From Rhizophagus clarus (lineage: Eukaryota; Glomeromycota; Glomeromycetes; Glomerales; Glomeraceae), in assembly GCA_015698045.1 (NCBI GenBank), contig BLAL01000083.1, positions 188,501 through 252,500 on the forward strand: a stretch of DNA of 64,000 bases, written 5' to 3'. Every line of letters starts with the position of its first letter. The stretch's first letter is position 1. Both the position numbers and the translations under genes were made by a program. The notes under the pieces were generated by a model. That model was not told the DNA's origin and ran no database searches. It saw nothing but the letters and a program-made list of their open reading frames with translations. Below are positions 55,856 to 64,000 of this stretch, piece by piece.

Positions 55856-56904
55856 TTTTTAAAATAAAATCAAAAAAAATTTTTTTTTTTGATCATTTTT
55901 AACGTTTACATATGTGCTGATCTTTGGAATTAGCTTAAATTAAGAATTTTTAATAAAAAATTAGTAAACAGTGCAAAATATGATTGTGTTATACATTCAT
56001 CTTATCAATCTTATGTAGAATAATCAGAAAATAAAAAAATTTTTTACAACTCATACTTAAAAATTAAAATAATAATAACTTTTTATAACCCATTAACTAT
56101 TTTAAGAACTCATCACTTTTTACACCAGTTGCAAATAAAAGTTTTATGAATACAATTGTAGTTATTTGCAGTTGTTAATAGTATTATTTATTCTCCAAAA
56201 GCTTTTTATTGATGTAAAATAATTAAATAAGGCAGCAAAAATAACTGGGTTTCGTATAAATTTGCCATCATATTTAAAGAATTTTGAAAATAAAGAAATA
56301 ACCAAAATTTTCATTATCTTTTAATAATTTTTAATTTTAAAAATTGTTTTTAAAATATAGAGACAGAGAATCTTCCTTTATATCATTTACTGATGATGAT
56401 TTTAAAACTCATTTAACTGACATTGAAATCTCATGATATTTAAATCCACCAGTACGAAAACTTTGACTTTTAAATAGATGATCATTGTTACAGAGCCTTG
56501 CGAACGCCGCCTTTCTACAAAAACAATATACCTGTATCTCAATAAACCCAGAGAACTCATCACCTACAAAAATTAAAAAAGAAGAAATATTAAAATGTTT
56601 CTTAAAGTTAATTCCAATATTCTTTTCAAAGAAACAACATACCCACGTCTCAAGGAATTCCATTTGCTGCAGATAAGTCATATTATGATCGATATACTTT
56701 TATTTTATTTTACATTTGGTAAAACTCAGTAAAACAGAATAGTAAAAGTTATATTATTAGATTCAGAATACCAATGGCCCTATGATTATTTAATAAAAGG
56801 ATAATTTTTTTTAAAATACACAATATATGAAAGCCACAGAATGCTTTTATAAAAGTTATTTAACAAATCGTTTTAATAATGTCAAAATATTAAATTGTGA
56901 AGTT
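55856..56904. other. AT-rich interior of the 8.3-kb element
   Basis: No gene supported. A short stretch at 56470-56690 contains GC-richer, exon-like segments (minus strand: GTAGGTGATGAGTTCTCTGG; GTTTCTACTTTT-type borders), possibly further cassette relics. Confidence 0.3.
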
Positions 56905-58010
56905 TGGTCATGCTTTTCGTCTGACAACACTATGAAAAAGAAAAAAAAAATAAATAATTAATTAATTAAATAAAAACCAACAAAAAACACCACCCCAACC
57001 CTCCCTTACCTTAATTGTCCTTAATTCCAAAAGTCTAGTCATGTTTTTCGTTCGGCAACACTACAAAAAAAAATTAATAATTAATTAAAAAAATAACGAA
57101 AAACACCACCCCAACCTTTCCTTACCTTAATTGTCCTTAATTCTAAAAGTCTAGTCGTACTTTTCATCCGGCAACACTACAAAAAAGAAAGAAAAAAAAT
57201 AATTTAATTAATTAAATAAAAAAAACCAATGAAAAACACCTCCCCCAGCCCTCTCTTACCTTAATTGTTTTTAATTCCAAAAGTCCGGCCATGCTTTTTG
57301 TTTGGCAACATTACAAAAAAAAAAAAATTAATAATTAATTAAAAAAATAACGAAAAACACCACCCCAACTCTCCCTTACCTTAATTATCCTTAATTCCAA
57401 AAGTCTGGTCATGCTTTTTGTCTGGCAACACTACAAAAAAGAAAAAAAACCAAATAAATAATTAATTAATTAAAAAAACAACAATAAACACCATCCCAAA
57501 AAAGAAAAAAAAACAAATAAATAATTAATTAATTAAAAAAAACAACGAAAAACATCTTCCCAACCCTCCCTTACCTTAATTGTCCTTAATTCCAAAAGTC
57601 TGGTCATGCTTTTCGTCCAGCAACACAACACTACAAAAAAAAAAAAAAAGCAAATAAATAAATAATTAATTAAAAAAAACAACAAAAAACACCATTCTAA
57701 CCCTCCCTTACCTTAATTTTAATAGTCCGGTCGTGCTTTTTGTCTGGCAACACTACAAAAAAAGAAAAAATAAACAAACAAATAATTAATTAATTAAACA
57801 AAAAACACCACCCCAACCTTCCCTTACCTTAATTCCAATAGTCTGGACATGCTTTTCGTCTGGCAACACTATAAAAAAGAAAAAAAAACAAATAATTAAT
57901 TAATTAATTAAAAAAAAACTAACAAAAAACACCTCCCCAACTCTCTCTTACCTTAATTCCAATAGTCTGGTCATGCTTTTCGTCTGGCAATACTACAAAA
58001 AAGAAAAAAA
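56905..58010 (-). repeat. Tandem exon-like cassette array E
   Basis: Eight or nine copies of a 100-190-bp unit. On the minus strand each has a T-run ending GTAG, then about 51 nt including TGTTGCCGGACGAAAAGCAT and GACCAGACTTTTGGAATTAA, then GTAAGGGAGGGTTGGGGTGG. In the 51-nt form one frame is fully open. Some copies lack the GTCCTTAATT segment and are shorter. The DNA between cassettes is AATAATTAATTAATTAAA-like. The GTAAGG donor followed by GGGAGGG is unusually conserved. Confidence 0.7.
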
Positions 58011-58439
58011 AAATAATTATTTTTTTAAATTGTTTTTTATCTAAATGTAATAAATTCAAAAAAAACCTGTTTATCCAAATAATCAGATCATAATACTAGT
58101 TATACCAGTTCAAAAACTAGATAAAGTACATGTGATATATAACATATTCCTTTTTTATATCAATTCATGAGATAAGCTTATCGTAAATGGTAAGCGATAT
58201 TGCCTTTTATGTTATAAATAGATAATCAATGCTAGTAGTTTTGTTTAGACTTCAGATTTTTATTTTGGCGGAAGGGAAATTTTTTTTAAAAAATATATCG
58301 TTTTTTTTAAGTGAAATTTTTTTAAGGGAAATTTTTTAAAAATCATTTGTTTTATGATAAGGGAATTTTTTTTTTAAAAAATAAAAAAATAATTTTTTTT
58401 TTTTCAAAAATTATAAACCACAATTTAAATTTTTTATTT

Positions 58440-59410
58440 AATGGTGTTACCTTTAGCTTTGGGATTAAATACTGTAACAGGTAAGTTTTTTTTGCTTTTA
58501 TTAACTTGTTCTTTTTTTTAGGCGTGGCTGTTTTTATCCATTTCAGAAATTCAAGGTAAGTTTTAATTTTTTCTCCTTTTTTTTATTTTCTTTTCATTCT
58601 TTCCCTTGTTCTTTTACTAAACTTTTTGTCTTTTTAGATGTGTACCATATGAGTGAAAATTCAAGTAAGTCTCTTACAACTCTTCTCTTGTTGTTTTATT
58701 TTTCTTTTAAGATGATATTAACCATTTTCTTTCTTTTTTTCTATGGGTGGGTGTTCTGGCTTTTCTTTCATTTTTTCCCCCTTTATTTCTCTTCTTTTCA
58801 TAATTTTTTCGTTTCTTTTTTTCATTATTCCTTTTGTTTCTTTTCATGGTTCTTTCATTGATTTTTTGTGATTCTTTTGTTATTCCTTTTATTGATCTTT
58901 TATTCCTTTCATCATTGTTTCTTTTATTGCTTTTTTGGTTTATTTCATTGATCTTTGATTTCTTTCGTTGCTTTTTTTTTGTTTCTTTCATTGATCCTTA
59001 GTTTTTTTCATTACTTTTTTCATTTCTTTCATTGATCTTTGGTCTCTTTTCAATGATCTTTGGTTTCTTTTATTGATCTTTGACTTCTTTTGTTGCTTTT
59101 TTTCGTTCCTTTTATTGATTTTCATTACTCTTTTGCTTCCTTTCATTCTCTTTCATTTCTCTTATTTTTTTTCATTTGCCATTTGCTTCTTTCATTCCTT
59201 TTATTTTTTTTCATTCTCTTTATTCTTTTTCATTCCCCTTTCGTTTTCTCATTCATTTCATTCTTTTTTTGTTTCATTCATTCTTTTTCACTATCCTTTA
59301 CCTTTTTTGTTCCTTCCTCATTTCTCTTTGATCATCTTTACTTCCCTTTATCCCTTTTCATTTATCTCTTCTTTCCTTTATTCTTTCTTTATCTTTTCTT
59401 ACTGTATTTT
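58440..59410 (+). repeat. Exon-like segments followed by a pyrimidine-rich minisatellite
   Basis: Plus strand: ATGGTGTTACCTTTAGCTTT (58441) up to a GTAAGTTT donor at 58481; then TTTTTAG, GCGTGGCTGTTTTTATCCAT... up to GTAAGTTT (58555); then TTTTTAG, ATGTGTACCATATGAGTGAA... up to GTAAGTCT (58665). After these comes about 740 bp of TTTCATTGATCTTTGGT-type repeats. This mirrors the exon-then-minisatellite order at 36.8-35.6 kb and 25.9-23.5 kb, here on the plus strand. Translated frames through the minisatellite are Phe-rich and not credible. Confidence 0.5.
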
Positions 59411-60717
59411 CCATTTTTTCTTATATATTGCAGTGCATTTGCAATTAATACAGCATTATAACATTAATATTACAATTAAAATTATGTAATTGCGGCTTAA
59501 TTTTTTTATAAAATCATGTATACATTGTGGTGTAATTTTTTTTCTTTGAATTAAAATATAGTTTTTTTCATGCAATTTCCTTTTTATTAATTTATAGTGA
59601 TATTAATTATTATTCAACAAATTATTAAGTGTGAAATTGTTTTTGTAATTATAGATTTAATGATTGTAGTGTTAAAGTTTGTTTTCTTTTTTGTTTAACT
59701 AATTATCATTACTATCATATTACCAGTTACGGTATATTAAATCTAGCTGAAATTATGTTAATTCTGGCCAAAATTAAAATCGTGCTGAATTGCATTTTTA
59801 AAAATTGTACGCATTTTTTTTAGATCACTATATTGCATATCTTTAACTTTTATAATACATTGTATAATAAAATTTAACATATTTAGACAATGAAACAAAT
59901 CCGCCGATATGATATGGTATATACCCTTAAAAATATATATATAATCGTTACCCACTATAGTAACAACCTAAAAATGAATCATAAAATCATTACCCATTTT
60001 ATACAATAACGATCTGGCCCTTACCCAATTTAACAAATAACCTAAATCACGTTTATAATAATATTACCCGACTTAAGCAATAACAATTTTTGATTTTTTA
60101 TAATAACTTTACCCGGTTTACTGGTAACCTTTATATGAAGTTTCCAGGTTCCTATTCAAACCTACAAACAGTCAAATGAAACCTTAGACAAAGCAAAAAA
60201 GGAATGCTATTTTAAATAAAGTATTATCTTTGAAAAGGGAAGTCCAAATTCTGAATCTAGTATTTTAGACCTAAAAAAAAATAAATGAAAATTAACTAAT
60301 GCTCATTAAAATAACAAAAAGAAAAATAATTTCAAAACTTATTTCAAGTCTAAGGACCATTTGCCACCCAGATTTTAAAGAAGAGGAAAGTCAGAAATTA
60401 ATAAAAATATGAAGCAAAAAAAAAAATAAAATAAAAAATAATAATAATAGATAAAAAAAAAAACTTACCAATTCTGAAAATTGCTACCAAACCTAAACAA
60501 ATTTTAAAGAAACTACCCAAAAAGGTTTTGTTACGTGACAAAATATTTTGGGTTTAAGGAATTCTTTAGAATCATCTCATTATTCTAGAATAATCTGGAT
60601 TATCCTAGGTTAATTATTTGGATTACCCATTATCCTATTTAACTGGATATCTGAATCTTAAAATTTTCAAATGGATTATCCTAAATTATTCATAGGTTAA
60701 TCTAGTGAAAAGCTCTA

Positions 60718-61032
60718 ATGATTAGATATGCTTACTAATTATTAATAATTGATGGTTTAGTTGAACTTATAAAAAAATCAAAAATATTATTAATAATATA
60801 ATAGATTTGAAAATAATATAATACTTTGAAGTAAAAAAAAAAATTATTAGTAGATGATTAGACCAGTTTAGAACTAGGAGTACTCATAACAAGTTAGAAA
60901 TAATTATATATTATAATCCTATCTTTTCTTAATAAATAATGGTACGGCTTCAATACTTTAAAAAAAAAAAAATTATTACTAAAATATATTTAATAGACAT
61001 AATAATAGTAATTTTATAATATTTTATATTTA
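60718..61032. other. AT-rich spacer
   Basis: Target duplication of the outer element, then AT-rich DNA without recognised genes. Confidence 0.5.
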
Positions 61033-61540
61033 GAGAAAATTTATTTTTCATCTGAGTGATTTTTCACTTCTATCATATATAAACATTTTAATTGGCTAAT
61101 GAAATTTTACAATTACATCATATTAACCAGTTATTTATTTATATTTATTTCTCTTTTTTAATTAGCTTTTGACTTCGTATTAAAAGTTTAATATTTCTTT
61201 TTTTCATATTTTTATTTTTTTTGTTTTTTAATTTCTTTCTCTTTTTCTTCTTAAGTCTTTATTAAATTCTTTTAGTTTCACGTTAAAGATACGTTATTTT
61301 TTTATTTCTAATTTTTTTTGTTTTGTTTTCTAATTTTATTTCATTCCTTCCTTCCTTTTATTTTTATAGGTTTTGGCTTCTTTTTTTTTAAATTTTGTCT
61401 GTTTCTGATTTTTTCTTTTTTTATGTTTATCAAAACTCTTTAAAACAGAAAGTGGGTATCTAATTTCACTTTTTTTATTCTATTCTCTTGTTCTTGCCTT
61501 CATATTAACAACAGTCTTTTATTTTTCTTTTTTTTTGGCA
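61033..61540 (+). mobile_element. Partial MULE-like element end
   Basis: GAGAAAATTTATTTTTCATC (61033) and the following 110 bp (CACTTC, ATTGGCTAATGAAATTTTAC, AATTACATCAT) match the inverted right end of the element at 35330-36922. The T-rich interior has exon-like scraps such as TTTATAG then GTTTTGGCTTC. I could not find the opposite end or a target duplication. Confidence 0.45.
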
Positions 61541-62200
61541 CAGGTCAAATAGTAGCAAATTGATTATCAATCAGCTATTAATCAGATATTTTAGTTATTG
61601 ATAATTAATTGATTCAATCAGTATTTAATCGGGTAGTTAAGGGTAGTTGATTGATAGCTGATTTCTGCCAAAATTTGTTATCAATCAGGTAGGTTGATTA
61701 ATAGTCAACTGATAGTTAATTGATGGTCAATTGATAGTTGATTAATAGTCAAATTATGGTCAAGTTATGATCAAATTATGGTCAAATTATAGTTAAATTA
61801 TGGTTAAATTATGGTCAAATTATGGCCAATTATAATCAATTGATGATTGAATGACCAATTTTTATAGAATCATATAATGAATAATAAAATTTATTATGGC
61901 ACATAATAAAATACATAGTATCTTTATTTATATTAATAAGTATTTAAAATAAAAAACATTTTTTTTTCTGCAGCGCATTTATAGATTTATTAAAATTTTT
62001 ATAAATTACATGAAAAATATAATTAATTGGTAGTATTATTAGCATAGTTATAGATAACAATAATCGTGAATCAAATTTTTCCTTTAAGAAATAATGTGAA
62101 TACTAATATACGGTCTTTAAATATATGTTGTAAAGCTACGTATTTAGCATAACTGCTATCCATGATAATATCAATACCTTATGAGTAATGATGTATATCT
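61541..62200. repeat. Iterated TGATTAATAGTCAA-type repeats
   Basis: The words ATTGATTAATAGTCAACTGA and ATTATGGTCAA recur about 15 times at 61560-61850, beginning after CACAGGTCAAAT (61542), the same 12 bases as the left end at 23227. This suggests the left end and subterminal block of another CACTA-like element; the right end was not found. 61850-62200 is AT-rich with no gene. Confidence 0.4.
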
Positions 62201-62455
62201 GTAGAAGACCACCATGCTTTATAGTCTTTATGATTTTTGTATAAATGTTACCCTGTGTTAATTGTAAATTTAGTTTCAGTAACGTCTAAAATCTTAATGT
62301 CATTAATGTTTATAAAATTAATTAAATGTTCTTGCTTAATACTAGTATTTAACCCTGATGTATTTAAAGTCGAAATCTTAAAAGTGTTTTTAATATCCCA
62401 TAATATTATCAGTAGATGGTGAAATTATAGTTTGTTGTGACATCATTGTTGATTA

Positions 62456-63190
62456 TTAGGTGGTGGTAGATTTGTGCCTTATTATGACAGATAAGCATTG
62501 AATAGAGAAAATGAGCCTATTAATTGACCAAGTTAAATTATTCATTGTTTCTAATGAAGAGCATGCATTATTTACTTTATCTTCAATTTCATTCATGCAT
62601 TGGACTGTAGGGTTTTGATTATGTTCCATAGCATCATGATAAAAATCTTGCAAATTGGCCGATTCATCCTAAGAATTTTGCATATTAATATCTGATGATG
62701 ACGTATTTGTTTGTGTTGGAAAGTTGGATAATTGAGGATTGGAAGTCCTTACAATATCACTCACATTCTCTTCTGTTCTTACTCTTTTATTAAACGTGTT
62801 GACAAATAAATTAGTGACTGGACCAAAATTAAGGTCAAGATCAGGTTTATTATTTGATTGATTTAGCATATGCATCTCGAGTTTAATAATTCTATCGTTA
62901 AACTTTTTTATAATGTCATTAAATTTGTTAAGTTGCTGTTTGACTTTCTCAAGTTACGAATTTACATTAGAATTTACACTTTTATTTAATCTTCAGTTTT
63001 TCAAGATTATAAAGTCTTTGTTCAAATTACTTAATTCCTTGTGATTGAGGTATGTTGAAAGGGATATCCTTTGAGAATACGCAATTAGACTTAGGATTGA
63101 ATTCAGTTTTATTCTGCTCTGATTGTTGCGTATTGGAAGATGGTAATTTTTGTGGATTAGGAGAAACTTTCAAGGATCGTTGGGTTAGAG
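62456..63190 (-). pseudogene. Coiled-coil protein gene, broken
   Basis: On the minus strand coding traces run from about 63190: IPLTQRSLKVSPNPQKLPSS, DIPFNIPQSQGIK, then FEQRLYNLEKLK, a coiled coil EKVKQQLNKFNDIIKKFNDR, then MHMLNQSNNKPDLDLNFGPV and, after a TAG at 62667, DESANLQDFYHDAMEHNQNP to a C-terminus ending RHKSTTT. Stops (TAA and TAG) replace likely glutamine or tryptophan codons. A disordered N-terminus, coiled coil and helical C-terminus suggest an oligomeric DNA-binding or element-encoded protein. Family not recognised. Confidence 0.45.
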
Positions 63191-63209
63191 GTATACTCTG
63201 AAATCTGTC

Positions 63210-63390
63210 AATCCAAATATCCGGTCATCCATTTGAAAATTAGCCAGATTCAGATTGACCAGATTGTGTAACAGGATTGACCAGATGGATCAACAGATAT
63301 CTATTCATCTGATGAATTGTTTTGTATTACCAGGTTGACCAGATTGACCGGATGGTTCAACAGATATCTGTTTAATCTGATAAATTTTTA
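63210..63390. repeat. ATTGACCAGAT iterated motif
   Basis: The words ATTGACCAGAT, CAACAGATATCT and ATCTGATGAAT recur five to six times. They are probably subterminal repeats of a DNA transposon covering the coiled-coil gene. Confidence 0.45.
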
Positions 63391-63539
63391 TCTATCTTAT
63401 TTATTATTATACTGAAATTTTTTTCCAATAAAACCAAGCCATAATATGTTTATTAGTTTATAATTTATTATAAAGTAATTGTGTAACAAAATAATTTAAT
63501 TAATTTAATTAATAAAATTTACATTAATGTGTGAAGAAA

Positions 63540-64000
63540 TTTAGTAATTTGAACCTAATAAAATTATATCTCAAAGTAAACCCATCCCACACACTTATCC
63601 AATATCTCAAAAAATCCAAGAAGCTGAAATCTACAAAAAAAAATAAAAAAAGAAATGTTAGTATATTTCTTCAAAGTAAATTCCAAAAAAATCCACTTCC
63701 ACACACCTACCCAATATCTCAAAGAATCCAAGAAGCCAAAATCTACAAAAAAAAATATAAAAAGAAATATTAGTACTTTTCTTCAAAATAAATTCTGAAA
63801 AAATCCACCTCTATACACTTACCTGATATCCTAAAGAACTCAAGAAGCTGAAATCTACAAAAAAGAATAAAAAAAGTAATGCAAGTTATATTTCCTTAAA
63901 GTAAATTCCAAAAAAATCCACCCTTATACACTTATTCAATATCCTAAAGAACCCAAAAGCTAAAATCTGCAAAAAAGAATAAGAAAAGAAACGTTAGTTA
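63540..64000 (-). repeat. Tandem exon-like cassette array F (runs off the window)
   Basis: Four copies of a 115-125-bp unit. On the minus strand: T-run plus GTAG (or GCAG), then about 32 nt (CAGCTTCTTGGATTCTTTGA, ATATTG), then GGTAAGTGTG or GGTAGGTGTG. The CTTCTTGGA core is shared with array D, and array C has ATTCTTGGA. Confidence 0.65.

Larger units (their letters stand above)
51886..60153. mobile_element. 8.3-kb DNA transposon with 8-bp target duplication
   Basis: Inverted ends AGGACCCCAGAAACTATATA (left) and AGGAACCTGGAAACTTCATA (right, inverted) are flanked by the perfect 8-bp duplication ATTCAAAC (51878-51885, 60154-60161). Subterminal regions of about 250 bp at both ends repeat TTACCCA / TAACCTA words (51900-52090 and 59930-60130). 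The left half encodes a multi-exon transposase-like gene on the minus strand; the right half holds cassette array E and pyrimidine-rich DNA. The 8-bp duplication fits hAT or KDZ-type superfamilies; I cannot assign it further. Confidence 0.8.
51234..60717. mobile_element. Outer hAT-like element hosting an inner transposon
   Basis: Ends TAAAGCTTTCTTTGAATGG (51234) and TAGAGCTTTTCACTAGATT (inverted, from 60717) are flanked by a perfect 8-bp duplication ATGATTAG (51226-51233 and 60718-60725). Both ends are followed by iterated GGATTATCC / ATCCAGAT words (51255-51375 and 60585-60705). Without the inner 8.3-kb insertion the outer element is about 1.2 kb and noncoding. The TARAGCTTT ends resemble the hAT relic at 37465-38491. 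Confidence 0.7.

Noticed and set aside
59073-59489. Phe-rich plus-strand ORFs of 123-138 codons
   Set aside because: Pyrimidine-rich repeat DNA; no conserved motif.
61542-63390. A complete CACTA-like element covering the coiled-coil gene
   Set aside because: The left end resembles 23227 and both sides have iterated motifs, but the motifs differ and no right terminus or target duplication was found.

Overview
The window reads as AT-rich nuclear DNA of a filamentous fungus, most like an arbuscular mycorrhizal fungus (Glomeromycotina, Rhizophagus-like). The organism is an inference: it rests on fungal-type regulators with short GT-AG introns (Ctk3-, Zap1-, Nab3- and Whi2-like), a Polinton-like element, a SAM/nuclease/kinase fusion, and a very large, AT-rich, multi-layered transposon load. 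I saw no tRNA, rRNA or CRISPR array.

Layout. 0.3-2 kb: broken SAM / PD-(D/E)XK / protein-kinase gene. 2-6 kb: AT-rich DNA, a gag-type zinc-knuckle scrap, 50/51-bp tandem repeats and a broken SANT/MADF-like gene. 6.4-10.8 kb: non-LTR retrotransposon (ORF1 and ORF2) cut off inside its reverse transcriptase by a Polinton-like element (10.8-20.7 kb). That element carries a protein-primed DNA polymerase B, a retroviral-type integrase and, unusually, a retroelement-like gag plus aspartic protease. 21.2-22.5 kb: Tc1/mariner element inserted into a repeat unit. 23.2-26.6 and 27.2-32.1 kb: two CACTA-like elements with subterminal repeats, the second holding a SANT/MADF-like gene. 34.6-38.5 kb: MITE, pogo-like element with a nested MULE-like element, and a hAT relic. 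38.6-48.0 kb: the only gene-dense host island, four conserved regulatory genes whose exons I could join in frame. 48-64 kb: decayed LINE RNase H, a second MITE, then a hAT-like element (51.2-60.7 kb) with an 8.3-kb transposon nested inside it, and further repeats.

Two themes cross these regions. First, the LINE, Polinton, Tc1 and other relics carry many in-frame stop codons but few indels; most stops are TGA and could each come from a single C-to-T or G-to-A change, as expected from cytosine-deamination-type mutation. Second, at least six arrays of 32-51-nt exon-like cassettes, each bounded by a polypyrimidine-AG acceptor and a GTAAG-type donor, recur on both strands, often next to purine- or pyrimidine-rich minisatellites and inside transposon ends.

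The host island is coherent in function: transcription and RNA control (Ctk3-like CTD-kinase subunit, Zap1-like zinc regulator, Nab3-like termination factor) beside a Whi2-like stress/nutrient signalling protein.
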